Shown: positions 1-7,694, counted from the stretch's first letter. The stretch: 41,073 bases of DNA from DATNPH01 sp036703315 (GCA_036703315.1 DATNPH010000218.1:1-41073), one strand, 5' to 3'. Notes: generated from the letters alone by a model not told the origin. Translations and numbers: made by a program.

Positions 1-53
1 GTGCAAGCTCTCGGTTGTCAAATCTCTTCTTTATATTCTGTAACAAATATGGC

Positions 54-257
54 TTACTGTTCGTCTTTTACCACCTGTTCGATATACTTCTGAACCAAAG
101 GCACTTGGAAGCGGTAGCCGGATTCTGTTTTCTCCAAAATCTCTTGGCGCTCCAGTTTTCGGAACACGGAATTATCTTGCGCTGTCGGAGTTTCCCCTTG
201 GACTAGACGCCGGAGGAGATGGCGATCGCGTAAGCGCGGCTCCAGGCTGTTAACTAC
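54..257 (-). pseudogene. C-terminal remnant of a cyanobacterial AAA/STAND ATPase
   Basis: An open frame of 67 codons, from just inside a TGA at 258-260 down to a TAA at 54-56, has no start codon near its upstream end. Its translation reads RDRHLLRRLVQ, then NSVFRKLERQEILEKTESG, then YRFQVPLVQKYIEQVV. This resembles the winged-helix tail that closes many cyanobacterial AAA/STAND ATPases, in which a 'KLxRxxILEKTxxGYRFQVPLV' pattern is typical; that comparison is from memory. No Walker motifs lie upstream, because the next gene (beta-lactamase) begins within 40 bases on the other strand. I read it as a gene remnant truncated at its 5' side. An unusual stand-alone small protein is less likely. 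Confidence 0.6.
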
Positions 258-294
258 TCAAGTACACTACATAAGGTTTATAAGTCGAGTGACG

Positions 295-1260
295 ATGAAG
301 AAAGTGTGGTTCTGCGGCTTTTGCCTATCCTTATTGGCTGTTGGTTGCACAAGCACTAATTCCAGCAGCAGTGAAGTTAAAAACAACGGCCGAACAGATA
401 CACCGAAAGAGATCACAACGTCCAGTACTAATGCTCCGTCGAAAGGCGAATTGTACGACCGGATTGAACAAATATCTCGTGCTGCTCAAGGGCGCGTTGG
501 GGTTGCAGCTACAGTGCTGGAAACCGGAGAGTCAGTTGCTCTCAACGGGGAACAACAATTTCCTATGCAAAGCGTTTATAAGTTTCCCATTGGGATGGCG
601 GTGCTGGCTCAAGTAGACCAAGGAAAGCTCAACCTAGAGCAGAGGGTTCGTGTTGAGAAAAGCGATTTCGTTTCAGAACTTCAGCACAGTCCGATCCGAG
701 ACGATAATCCGCAAGGGGTGGAACTAAGCCTAGCCAAATTGCTGAAGTACATGGTGTCCGAAAGCGATGGCACCGCTTGCGACGTGCTGTTGCGACTTAT
801 CGGCGGACCAAAGGTTGTCACCGAGTATTTTCGTAAGCTCGGCGTCAATGGCATCGTTGTAGCTAACACAGAGAAGGAGATAGGGCAAGACCAATCTGTG
901 CAGTATCGCAATTGGGCAACGCCTGAGTCAGCAGTCGTTTTGTTACGCACACTGCATGAGGGGCGAGGGCTTTCAGAATCTAGCCAAGCGTTGCTGCTGC
1001 AATTGATGACCCAGACACCGACAGGATTACGACGCATCAAAGGACTGTTGCCTGACGGGACGGTTGTGGCACACAAGACTGGTACATCGGGCACTGTAAA
1101 CGGGGTGACAGCGGCAACGAATGATGTGGGACTCGTTACGCTGCCGAATGGGCGGCACTTGGCTGTGGCGGTTTTTGTTTCAGATTCTAGGGCTGACAAT
1201 GCCGCACGCGAAGAAGTTATAGCAAGGGTGGCGCGGACGGCATGGGATCAATGGCAGTAA
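295..1260 (+). CDS. Class A beta-lactamase, lipoprotein type
   Basis: A serine beta-lactamase, which hydrolyses beta-lactams in the periplasm. The N terminus (MKKVWFCGFCLSLLAVGC) is a lipoprotein signal with a lipobox ending in LAVGC, so the protein is probably membrane-anchored. Counting from the GTG at 289, the active-site motif SVYK is at 95-98, SDG (in place of the usual SDN) at 159-161 and KTG at 263-265. The omega-loop region contains VANTEKEI and QYRNWATPESA, which recalls the PER/CfxA/CepA-like subclass (A2) more than TEM/SHV. I chose ATG 295 because it gives a clean signal peptide; GTG 289 is in frame and possible, and no strong ribosome site decides it. The 321-residue length suits the family plus a linker. 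It stands alone between two gene remnants, with no regulator (ampR/blaI type) nearby. Resistance activity is inferred, not shown. Confidence 0.9.
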   Translation: MKKVWFCGFCLSLLAVGCTSTNSSSSEVKNNGRTDTPKEITTSSTNAPSKGELYDRIEQISRAAQGRVGVAATVLETGESVALNGEQQFPMQSVYKFPIGMAVLAQVDQGKLNLEQRVRVEKSDFVSELQHSPIRDDNPQGVELSLAKLLKYMVSESDGTACDVLLRLIGGPKVVTEYFRKLGVNGIVVANTEKEIGQDQSVQYRNWATPESAVVLLRTLHEGRGLSESSQALLLQLMTQTPTGLRRIKGLLPDGTVVAHKTGTSGTVNGVTAATNDVGLVTLPNGRHLAVAVFVSDSRADNAAREEVIARVARTAWDQWQ

Positions 1261-1265
1261 AGTTT

Positions 1266-1415
1266 ATGCAATCTGTTACCGACATTGGCACACTGATTGT
1301 CCGTACATCTGGAATTTGCGGCGATCGTCCTCGGATTGCTGACACCAGGATTTCTGTTCAGCGGATTGCAGCTTGGTACAAGATGGGACTAAATGCAGAA
1401 GAAATTGTCGCTTGA
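1266..1415 (+). pseudogene. Truncated DUF433 (antitoxin-like) gene
   Basis: Starting five bases after the beta-lactamase stop, an ATG opens a 49-codon frame containing IGTLIV, GICGDRPRIADTRISVQRIA, WYKMGLNAEEIVA and then TGA. This is the N-terminal half of a DUF433 protein, the VapB-like antitoxin often paired with a DUF5615 PIN-like toxin. Family members run to about 75-80 residues and continue with a helix of the 'SLAQVYAALxYY' type, which I cannot find in any frame after the stop. No DUF5615 partner is visible downstream. I call it a decayed antitoxin fragment. Confidence 0.7.
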
Positions 1416-1949
1416 GAACGTGACTCAGTTGAAAAACAAGCATAGACAAACTGATACTCGCTCCCGTAAACACTCACTTCCTTGCGGCACGCCACCACTA
1501 GCATCAAGGCGTTGTCATTCTTGAGCGATCGCAGTGGAACTGCCAGGTTATCGGTGAGCCTGCTCCGTTTCCAGCCAGTACAGAAGCAAACCAGAAGTCA
1601 TGAAAAAATTTTACTCTCAGTCTAGCGTTGGCTCAACGATCAGCCTTTAGACTCAAATTTTTACTGCCAATACCTAGCTTCTAACGGATTTTTGGCAGAA
1701 ATAATTGCAATATCCTTAACTAAGGTATAAATTATATATTTTTTCTGAGGCAATAAACTCAGAAATGCAGGGAATTAGCGTCTTGCTCAGTAAATTCACA
1801 GAAGCTAGTGCTAATAGCACTCAGTAGGTTCGTGGAGATCGACCATTGATACGCTGTAGACTAAAACAGTCTGCGATAATTTCTCCTTTGCCAATAGCTA
1901 GGAGAGTTTGTCACAATTAAATTTTTGCAAATTTTGGGTGTTTCCTTAC
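1416..1949. other. Intergenic region, no convincing gene
   Basis: About 530 bases between the DUF433 remnant and agmatinase. The minus strand over roughly 1330-1590 has an open frame without a credible start, containing LRSLKNDNALMLVVACRKE. It could be another gene remnant, but I do not recognise it. The stretch 1680-1800 is AT-rich and probably holds the agmatinase promoter. I see no hairpin or repeat of note. Confidence 0.4.
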
Positions 1950-2858
1950 ATGCTGGTGCAAACATCGACAGCTGTTGTGCCATTTCTCGGCTCTGAAATC
2001 AAATCGTCCTACGAGGCATCGCGAGTAGTTATTTTACCGATTCCCTACGAGGCGACGACAACGTACCGGAAAGGCTGTGAACATGGACCAGATGCCCTAT
2101 TGGAGGCATCTGTACAACTGGAATACTACGATGATGAACTAGACCGGGAAACTTGCTGGAATGCCCGGATTTTTACTCACTCCTCTATTTCCGACACCCG
2201 CAGCGATCTACCTGTTTCGTCGGAAAAGATGCTTCAAGTCACCCGTGAGACAGTGTCGCAGCTAATTGAGGACGGCAAGTTTGTGATTGCCTTAGGTGGC
2301 GAACATAGCATTACTACTGGGATTGTGGAGGCTTACCGCCTTGCGTCAACAGAACCCTTTACAGTAATTCAGATAGACGCTCACGGCGACATGCGCCATG
2401 AGTACGAAGGGTCAATTCACAACCACGCCTGTGTGATGCGCAGGATTGTGGATATGGAGTTGCCAACACTGCCAATTGGCATTCGCAGTGTTTGCCAAGA
2501 AGAAGTGGATTTGATCAAGAACAAATCGATCCCAGTGATTTGGGCACGGGAAATTGCCAGACAGCCCGATTGGATAGAACGTGCGATCGCCAGCATCTCT
2601 ACTCAACGAGTGTTTATTACGATTGATTTAGACGGACTTGACCCAACTCTCATTCCTGGTGTAGGAACACCAGAACCTGGTGGCTTGCACTGGTATGGAC
2701 TCACAGAGTTTTTACGGCGAGTGTTTGAAACGCACCAAGTCATTGGTTGTGATGTTATGGAACTAGCACCAGTGGCTGATTCTGTAGTCTCTCAATTTAC
2801 GGCTGCCAAGCTTGTCTATAAATTGATTGGCTATCAAGTCACGGCACAAGGCTGGTAG
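1950..2858 (+). CDS. speB: Agmatinase / arginase-family ureohydrolase
   Basis: A manganese-dependent ureohydrolase, predicted to convert agmatine to putrescine and urea in polyamine and arginine metabolism. From the ATG at 1950 the metal-binding motifs are GGEHS (116-120), DAHGDMRHEYEG (from 143), HNH shortly after, and TIDLDGLDP with its aspartates at 226, 228 and 231. The N-terminal PFLGSEIKSSY and PIPYEATTTYRKG blocks are typical of cyanobacterial SpeB-like proteins. The frame stays open to a TTG at 1908 that has an AGGAG sequence just upstream, so a 14-residue longer protein is possible; I prefer 1950 because family members begin close to the FLGSE block. It is 302 residues long, normal for the family. 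Substrate (agmatine rather than guanidinobutyrate or arginine) is inferred from similarity. Confidence 0.9.
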   Translation: MLVQTSTAVVPFLGSEIKSSYEASRVVILPIPYEATTTYRKGCEHGPDALLEASVQLEYYDDELDRETCWNARIFTHSSISDTRSDLPVSSEKMLQVTRETVSQLIEDGKFVIALGGEHSITTGIVEAYRLASTEPFTVIQIDAHGDMRHEYEGSIHNHACVMRRIVDMELPTLPIGIRSVCQEEVDLIKNKSIPVIWAREIARQPDWIERAIASISTQRVFITIDLDGLDPTLIPGVGTPEPGGLHWYGLTEFLRRVFETHQVIGCDVMELAPVADSVVSQFTAAKLVYKLIGYQVTAQGW

Positions 2859-2956
2859 AAACGAATGAGTGAAAGTTTCGATACTATCAACTTACTGGGG
2901 CTGATATCTAATGGGTTCGGTGGAAGTAAAATTGTCGTTCACGCAAGGCAAGCCAT

Positions 2957-3511
2957 ATGAGTCTCATGGAAAAAACTGGTACTCCTGTGGGCAGTTATGC
3001 ACCAGATTTTGAGCTGCCGGGAGTTGATGATAACGTCCACCACCTCTCCCGCTACTTGGAACAAAGCAAGGGAGTGGGGGTAATTTTTCTATGTAACCAC
3101 TGTTTTTACGTCACCTCGTATCTAGATAGGCTTAGGCAAATTCAAGCCCAGTTCCAGAACAGAGGTTTTACGTTGATTGGGATTAATGCCAATGATCCTC
3201 AGCAGTCCCCGGAAGACAGCTTCCAAAACATGAAAAAGTTTGCTCATCGTAGCCAGCTGAATTTTCCGTATCTGTGGGACTCAACTCAGGATGTGGCTCA
3301 TAGCTTTGGTGCCCAGAAAATCTCGGAGGCTTTTCTCATCGATCATATGGGCATTCTCCGTTACAGTGGTCAAATTGACGATAATGTCGAAGAGCCAGAA
3401 GCCGTGCAGGTACCTTATCTGCGAAATGCGATCGCAGCTCTACTCACTGGGGAAGACATTTCACCAAAATGGACGGAGCCAATTGGTAGCCCTCTGAAGT
3501 GGCGAAACTAG
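2957..3511 (+). CDS. Thioredoxin-like / AhpC-TSA family protein
   Basis: A 184-residue thioredoxin-fold protein related to the AhpC/TSA-type 'thioredoxin family protein' of cyanobacteria. The start region GSYAPDFELPGVDD is typical of peroxiredoxin-like proteins. The redox site is FLCNHCFYVTSYL, a CxxC motif (Cys-Asn-His-Cys). Most homologues I know read NHCPYV, so phenylalanine has replaced the proline after the second cysteine. FLIDHMGILRYSGQIDDN closes the fold. It is probably a thiol-disulfide reductase or resolving factor in the cytoplasm; the substrate is unknown. It sits 98 bases after speB and 88 before pyrH and has no obvious functional partner there. Confidence 0.85.
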   Translation: MSLMEKTGTPVGSYAPDFELPGVDDNVHHLSRYLEQSKGVGVIFLCNHCFYVTSYLDRLRQIQAQFQNRGFTLIGINANDPQQSPEDSFQNMKKFAHRSQLNFPYLWDSTQDVAHSFGAQKISEAFLIDHMGILRYSGQIDDNVEEPEAVQVPYLRNAIAALLTGEDISPKWTEPIGSPLKWRN

Positions 3512-3599
3512 ACTATTTTTTCCCGTTGGCAATAGAGACATAAAACTTTATGTGCTGTTATCGTATGGGGATGCAATTAGAGAAAAAAAGAGTCGTGGC

Positions 3600-4328
3600 A
3601 TGGGGATAAAATACCGACGGGTTTTACTAAAGTTGAGCGGTGAAGCCTTGATGGGCGAACTGGGCTACGGCATTGATGCAGGAATCGTTCAAGAAATTGC
3701 CGCTGAAGTGGCAGAAGTGGTGGGCAACGGCGTCCAAATGGCAATCGTTGTGGGAGGCGGCAATATCTTTCGCGGTCTCAAAGGAGCAGCAGCAGGCATG
3801 GATCGGGCAACGGCTGACTATATCGGCATGATTGCTACAGTGATGAATGCTATGACCTTACAAGATGCATTGGAGCAGATCGGGATACCAACACGAGTAC
3901 AAACGGCGATCGCCATGCAAGAAGTGGCAGAACCTTATATCCGGCGTCGAGCTATCCGTCACCTGGAAAAAGGACGGGTAGTCATTTTTGGGGCAGGGTC
4001 AGGAAATCCGTTCTTCACCACTGACACAACTGCCGCCTTGCGTGCCGCAGAAATCGATGCTGAGGTAATATTTAAAGCGACTAAAGTGGACGGGATTTAT
4101 GATGCCGATCCTCATGTCAATCCTAATGCCCGCCGCTTTCACAGCCTTACCTACGGCTATGTCCTCGCGCATGATTTGCGGGTGATGGATAGTACAGCGA
4201 TCGCATTATGTAAAGAGAATAATATCCCGATTATGGTATTTGATCTTACGGTACGGGGAAATATCCTCAGTGCTGTAAAGGGAGAAACTGTCGGAACAAT
4301 TGTGGGAGGTTCTTGTGAAGTTAGCTGA
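3600..4328 (+). CDS. pyrH: UMP kinase
   Basis: Phosphorylates UMP to UDP with ATP in pyrimidine nucleotide synthesis; bacterial UMP kinases are hexamers of the amino-acid-kinase fold. The protein starts MGIKYRRVLLKLSGEAL and contains VVGGGNIFRG, a nucleotide-binding loop, then GTGNPFFTTDT-like AGSGNPFFTTDTTA, and KATKVDGIYDADP. All are hallmark motifs. The frame is open to 3552, but the ATG at 3600 gives the standard 242-residue length and N terminus. The 3' end overlaps frr by 14 bases, so the two are almost certainly one transcript. This pyrH-frr pairing is widely conserved in bacteria. Confidence 0.97.
   Translation: MGIKYRRVLLKLSGEALMGELGYGIDAGIVQEIAAEVAEVVGNGVQMAIVVGGGNIFRGLKGAAAGMDRATADYIGMIATVMNAMTLQDALEQIGIPTRVQTAIAMQEVAEPYIRRRAIRHLEKGRVVIFGAGSGNPFFTTDTTAALRAAEIDAEVIFKATKVDGIYDADPHVNPNARRFHSLTYGYVLAHDLRVMDSTAIALCKENNIPIMVFDLTVRGNILSAVKGETVGTIVGGSCEVS
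4302..4307 (+). promoter_or_regulatory. Ribosome binding site of frr, inside pyrH
   Basis: GGGAGG lies seven bases before the GTG at 4315, within the last codons of pyrH. It settles the frr start at 4315 rather than the in-frame GTG at 4300, and suggests translational coupling. Confidence 0.75.
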
Positions 4329-4863
4329 CGCTGAAAGCCATATGCAGAAGGCTGTAGAGGCGACTCAACGGTCTTTTAATACTATTCGCACGGGTCGCGC
4401 CAATGCTAGTTTACTCGACCGGGTGATAGTTGAATACTACGGTAGTCCAACGTCCCTGAAGTCTTTGGCAAGTATCAACACGCCGGATGCGAGTACGATT
4501 ACTATTCAACCTTTCGACAAGACCAGCCTGAATTTGATAGAGAAAGCCATTTCGCTGTCAGATATCGGCTTGACCCCCAGTAATGATGGTCAGGTGATTC
4601 GGTTGAATATTCCACCATTGACTAGCGAACGCCGTAAAGAATTTGTAAAGATGGCGGCAAAGTTTGCCGAAGAAGGCAAAGTCTCCATTCGCAATATCCG
4701 TCGTGACGCCGTTGACTCAGTTCGTAAACAGGAAAAAAACAGCGAAGTTTCTAAAGATGAAGCGCAAGATCTTCAGGACAAGATTCAAAAGTTAACGGAT
4801 AAGTACATAGCCAAGATTGATGAAGTACTAGCTGAGAAAGAAAAAGATATCACTACTGTTTAA
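4315..4863 (+). CDS. frr: Ribosome recycling factor
   Basis: With EF-G, it splits post-termination ribosomes for reuse. From a GTG start the 182-residue protein reads MKLADAESHMQKAVEATQ, then TIRTGRANASLLDRVIVEYY, INTPDASTITIQPFD and PPLTSERRKEFVK, all standard RRF blocks. The C-terminal helix VRKQEKNSEVSKDEAQDLQ and the LTDKYIAKIDEVLAEKEKDI segment complete the three-helix domain. An alternative upstream GTG (4300) would add MWEVL, which homologues lack, and would bury the clear GGGAGG ribosome site. The start overlaps the 3' end of pyrH by 14 bases. A terminator follows at 4919. Confidence 0.97.
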   Translation: MKLADAESHMQKAVEATQRSFNTIRTGRANASLLDRVIVEYYGSPTSLKSLASINTPDASTITIQPFDKTSLNLIEKAISLSDIGLTPSNDGQVIRLNIPPLTSERRKEFVKMAAKFAEEGKVSIRNIRRDAVDSVRKQEKNSEVSKDEAQDLQDKIQKLTDKYIAKIDEVLAEKEKDITTV

Positions 4864-4908
4864 CACCGACAGTAAAGAACTGATTAACACCGACAGTAAA
4901 AAACTGGA
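4861..4908 (+). repeat. 24-base tandem duplication at the frr stop codon
   Basis: Two adjacent copies of about 24 bases (4861-4884 and 4885-4908) begin TAACACCGACAGTAAA and differ at only a base or two. The first TAA is the frr stop codon, so the duplication carries a second in-frame-looking TAA. It lies just before the terminator hairpin and does not change the protein. Confidence 0.85.
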
Positions 4909-4918
4909 TTGCGTGTTC

Positions 4919-4970
4919 AAGAGCGAGTTTTCTAGTAATTACAAACATGTAATACTCGCTCTTTGTTGTG
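4919..4970 (+). terminator. Terminator hairpin after frr
   Basis: A perfect 10-base stem, AAGAGCGAGT (4919-4928) with ACTCGCTCTT (4954-4963), and a further inner ATTAC/GTAAT pairing. The right arm runs into CTTTGTTGTG, a weak T-rich tail. It is a likely rho-independent terminator for pyrH-frr. Confidence 0.75.
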
Positions 4971-5336
4971 TGCCTAAAAACAAATCCCTAAACTGAAAGC
5001 TCATAATCTCTACTGTTTTAAATTTTTTTAAAATAAGCGTAAAGCTTTGATGAACCTTATTAGAACTTAACGGAAAAGTTTAGACTCCGTGTAACTATTG
5101 GGTTTAGACTAACGTGGGTTTAGTCAGGTGACCTAACTACAGAAAGTCAGACAGATGACATCCAAAAAAATGCGGATATCATGGTGAAACCAGGGAAAAA
5201 TAGAAACACCCCAGGCTTGGTTTAATACTAAAAGCTATGGGTTTTAAATATCTGGGCGGTTACTGAAAATATCATCACCAAAATTTGTCAGTACCCAGAA
5301 ATTAGGCACTTTGACATTAAAAAGAGGAGAATCGAA
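4971..5336. other. Intergenic region with the promoter of the next gene
   Basis: About 370 AT-rich bases without a coding frame. It ends in a strong AGAGGAG ribosome site about eight bases before the ATG at 5337. A TTTAGACTAACG-like word occurs around 5103, echoing GTTTAGACTCC near 5080. I see no large inverted repeat. Confidence 0.4.
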
Positions 5337-5774
5337 ATGGGACTTAGCGACGGTCTAAATGACCCAAATAAAGAGGCGAGCGTCGTGGCTGACTGCGTAA
5401 AGTTGATAGACGAGCAGGTCGCTGGAAAAGGCGGACTTGGTGGTCTCGGTTTGAAAGCCGCCTACGGCGCTGTAAAGGGGGTCAAGCCCGGTTATATTGA
5501 AGGAGCCATCGAGCGGCTTCTACCGGAAGTCTTCGCGGCGCTAGACCCTATGTGGAGTGAGGGCATACAGACGGGTGACCCGGTCGGATACCTCACCCAG
5601 AACCGCTCTCGCACGGCAGAAGCGCTGCTCAGTGTCACCGACGCCAGGATCGAGAAAACCAGCAACGGGATCGTGCGAGGCACATATAGCAAACTCCGCG
5701 GCTCAGCTAAGAGTGACGTGGAGGAGGCGGTACCAGGTTTAGCCAAGATAATCGATAACTACGCCAAAGGTTGA
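5337..5774 (+). CDS. DUF6918-like conserved protein
   Basis: A 145-residue soluble protein of unknown function. It begins MGLSDGLNDPNKEASVVADC and contains KAAYGAVKGVKPGYIEGAIERL, LPEVFAALDPMW and LLSVTDARIEKTSNG, ending GLAKIIDNYAKG. This pattern matches a family I recall as DUF6918, common in actinobacteria and patchy in cyanobacteria; I cannot verify the assignment here. It has no signal peptide, membrane segment or metal site. Its bases are visibly richer in G and C than its neighbours (many GCG, GGC and CTC codons), and it is followed at once by an inverted-repeat element whose arm overlaps the stop codon. Both fit horizontal acquisition. The start at 5337 is fixed by a strong AGAGGAG site. 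Confidence 0.6.
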   Translation: MGLSDGLNDPNKEASVVADCVKLIDEQVAGKGGLGGLGLKAAYGAVKGVKPGYIEGAIERLLPEVFAALDPMWSEGIQTGDPVGYLTQNRSRTAEALLSVTDARIEKTSNGIVRGTYSKLRGSAKSDVEEAVPGLAKIIDNYAKG

Positions 5775-5902
5775 TCTGAAGGCTGAAGTATGAAATGGGA
5801 ACTGCGTAGATAAACGTTGGGGATTGAAACAAAGACCCTAACAAATGGCTGAAGTGTAAAGTATAAAGGCTAAAGTGAACTTTCATACTTCATCCTTCAG
5901 AT
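5774..5902. repeat. Inverted-repeat (MITE-like) element, heptad type
   Basis: Arms 5774-5795 (ATCTGAAGGCTGAAGTATGAAA) and 5881-5902 are inverted copies of 22 bases with one mismatch. The inside repeats TGAAG-type heptads (GGCTGAAGT, GGCTAAAGT). It overlaps the stop codon of the previous gene and ends 12 bases before the next start. No coding capacity. Confidence 0.75.
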
Positions 5903-5914
5903 TTCATAAGCAAG

Positions 5915-7042
5915 ATGTTTGACTGTATCATCGTAGGTGCTGGCCCTGCTGGTGGAACTGCCGCTTATCACCTCGCCAAACGTGGGCGCTCCGTGGTGGT
6001 TCTGGAAAAAGAATCTTTACCGCGATATAAGCCTTGCGGCGGCGGTGTTTCACCCATAGTGCAACAGTGGTTTGACTTCGACTTTTCACCCGCTATATCG
6101 GTGAAAGCAGATGAAATTCGCTACACCTGGAAGATGGGTGACCCCGTGGACGTGAAACTGCAAGCAAACGAACCCGTATGGATGGTGCGGCGAGACGTTT
6201 TTGACCACTTTTTAGTCGAGCAGGCGCAAAAACAGGGTGCTGAACTCCGCACTGAAACGGCAGTGACTAGCATTGAGTTTAAAGGCGATCGCTGGCAAGT
6301 CAATACAGCCAATGAACCCGTTGAAGGTCGTTATATCATTGCCGCTGACGGTGCAAAGGGACCGATGGCAAGATTGTTAGGCTTCAACAAACGCAAACGA
6401 CGTATGGCAGGAGCCTTAGAGGTAGAAACTCCAGCACCAGTAGACAATCAGCCTGTAGTTCATTTTGACTTTGGTCTGGTCAAAAATGGCTACATCTGGA
6501 ATTTTCCTAAGGCAGGCGGCTACTCTATCGGCATTGGAACGTTCCGAGGTGGTGGTACTCAAGACCTCAAAGGGATAGTCTCTGAGTACGCCAAGCAGTT
6601 CGATGTCGATCTCAAGACCTACGATCAGTACGGTCATGCCCTATGCCTGTGGGATGGTGATCAGAAGCTGCACACGCAAAATGCAGTTTTAGCAGGGGAA
6701 GCGGCTTGTGTAGTCGATCCGTTTACAGCTGAGGGGATTCGCCCTTCCATGTTTAGCGGCATGAAAGCGGCTGAGGCAATTGATAAGTCGTTGGCAGGGG
6801 AAGGAGACGCCCTGGAAAAATATACCCAGGTCATTAGTGAAGAATGGGGAAGCGATATGGCATGGGCTAGTAGATTAGCTGGAACCTTTTACAGCTTTCC
6901 CAAAATTGGCTACAAAGTGGGTGTTGAGCGACCCAGTGCCACTCAGATTATGCTCAAGATTCTGTGTGGGGAAGTACGTTACTCAGAGGTGGTCAACCGT
7001 GCTCTCAAACGCTTAATACCAATATCAGGAATGGAAAGTTGA
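5915..7042 (+). CDS. FAD-dependent geranylgeranyl reductase family oxidoreductase
   Basis: A flavoprotein of the geranylgeranyl-reductase/ChlP-like group (COG0644 type), predicted to reduce isoprenoid double bonds or a related lipid or pigment substrate. The N terminus is a dinucleotide-binding fold with GAGPAGG (8-14), then EKESLPRYKPCGGGVS, the family's FAD/substrate loop. The second FAD motif is LAGEAACVVDPFTAEGIRPS, followed by GMKAAEAI. Its 375 residues are a little short of classical ChlP (about 405), and it is not obviously the phytyl-chain reductase, so I give no gene name. It sits alone on the plus strand downstream of the inverted-repeat element; its promoter must lie in or near that element. 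The stop codon touches the next dispersed repeat (7042). Confidence 0.87.
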   Translation: MFDCIIVGAGPAGGTAAYHLAKRGRSVVVLEKESLPRYKPCGGGVSPIVQQWFDFDFSPAISVKADEIRYTWKMGDPVDVKLQANEPVWMVRRDVFDHFLVEQAQKQGAELRTETAVTSIEFKGDRWQVNTANEPVEGRYIIAADGAKGPMARLLGFNKRKRRMAGALEVETPAPVDNQPVVHFDFGLVKNGYIWNFPKAGGYSIGIGTFRGGGTQDLKGIVSEYAKQFDVDLKTYDQYGHALCLWDGDQKLHTQNAVLAGEAACVVDPFTAEGIRPSMFSGMKAAEAIDKSLAGEGDALEKYTQVISEEWGSDMAWASRLAGTFYSFPKIGYKVGVERPSATQIMLKILCGEVRYSEVVNRALKRLIPISGMES

Positions 7043-7172
7043 TACCAATTTGCTTTTCAGATGTCACGTTTCGACCCGCCACCCCCCCAGAATAAAAGCC
7101 TATCCTTGCATTCCCCCTTACCAAGGGAGGAGCAAGAAAAGTATCTGTAGCAAGCATTGATGAAATTGGTAT
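7042..7172. repeat. MITE-like dispersed repeat, copy 1
   Basis: Terminal inverted repeats ATACCAATT (7042-7050) and AATTGGTAT (7164-7172) enclose 131 bases. Read on the minus strand, the right half gives ATGCTTGCTACAGATACTTT followed by TCTTG, and this same block recurs at 32167-32211. A CCCCCTTACCAAGGGAGGAG palindrome lies inside. It directly follows the stop codon of the FAD gene. Confidence 0.75.
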
Positions 7173-7235
7173 GAGAGCTTTTCAAGGGGTAAGCTCTATT
7201 TATGGTAGTCTTCTTAGCTGGAGTACAGATTCCTC

Positions 7236-7251
7236 TTCCTCCTAGGAGGAA
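7236..7251. promoter_or_regulatory. Palindrome containing a ribosome site
   Basis: TTCCTCCTAGGAGGAA is a perfect 16-base palindrome whose right half is a consensus AGGAGG. In RNA the ribosome site could pair with its own complement, which would hide it. It precedes the small ORF at 7251. Confidence 0.5.
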
Positions 7252-7412
7252 TGTTGCCGTTTGGAATTGATAGTCTAGTAACGTTGCTCTATTTTCAGGT
7301 TATGGAAAATACTGATGTGCTAAATGCGGTTGCAGGCGGTATGGCGATCGCAATTTTCATCGGAGGTATGCTAATGATGTTCACAACGGTTTGGACTACT
7401 AAGAAGAAATAA
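7251..7412 (+). CDS. Small single-pass membrane protein
   Basis: A frame of 53 codons from ATG 7251, with an in-frame TTG at 7254 and ATG at 7302. The translation is MLPFGIDSLVTLLYFQV, then MENTDVLNAVAGG, a hydrophobic span MAIAIFIGGMLMMFTTVW, and a basic tail TTKKK. The topology is one membrane helix with a cytoplasmic lysine tail, as in many small cyanobacterial thylakoid proteins, but I do not recognise a photosystem or NDH subunit. The AGGAGG at 7244-7249 is only one base from ATG 7251, so TTG 7254 may be used; the shorter 36-residue form from 7302 lacks a clear ribosome site. A strong terminator lies at 7609. The protein has not been shown to be made. Confidence 0.5.
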   Translation: MLPFGIDSLVTLLYFQVMENTDVLNAVAGGMAIAIFIGGMLMMFTTVWTTKKK

Positions 7413-7439
7413 GCAGAGTCAAGCTGCAATGGGCTGAGA

Positions 7440-7592
7440 ATGGGCAGCAGGGAGTGGGAAATACATGCCGCTTCACGAACTGAACAATTACAGACAAAAA
7501 ACATTTTTGTTCAGTCAAGGCAGTCTCGTTACCAAAATCGTTACCAGCGCTATGTCACTGGTCAGTTACCTCTACAATCCAATTTAAGTTAA
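7440..7592 (+). CDS. Possible small ORF in the same transcript
   Basis: A 50-codon frame (MGSREWEIHAASRTEQ at the start, then RYQNRYQRYVTGQLPLQS near the end) lies between the small membrane ORF and the terminator at 7609. It is basic and soluble-looking. I recognise no family and see no good ribosome site (CTGAGA only), so it could be chance. I list it because it fills most of the region between 7413 and the terminator. Confidence 0.25.
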   Translation: MGSREWEIHAASRTEQLQTKNIFVQSRQSRYQNRYQRYVTGQLPLQSNLS

Positions 7593-7608
7593 GACTCCTC
7601 ATGCCGAA

Positions 7609-7640
7609 CGCCGTGGAACCTTCAGTCCCACGGTTTTTTA
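7609..7640 (+). terminator. Rho-independent terminator
   Basis: CCGTGG (7611-7616) pairs with CCACGG (7628-7633), followed by TTTTTTT. It closes the transcript with the small ORFs at 7251-7592. Confidence 0.75.
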
Positions 7641-7694
7641 TTGAAAATGAGTGAAGTCTCAGCCGTGAGTTTGGATGAAGTCTAGTTTACTTAG

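Noticed and set aside
681..1199. Long minus-strand frame opposite the beta-lactamase
   Set aside because: It is a shadow of a well-supported gene with all active-site motifs; its translation shows no domain.
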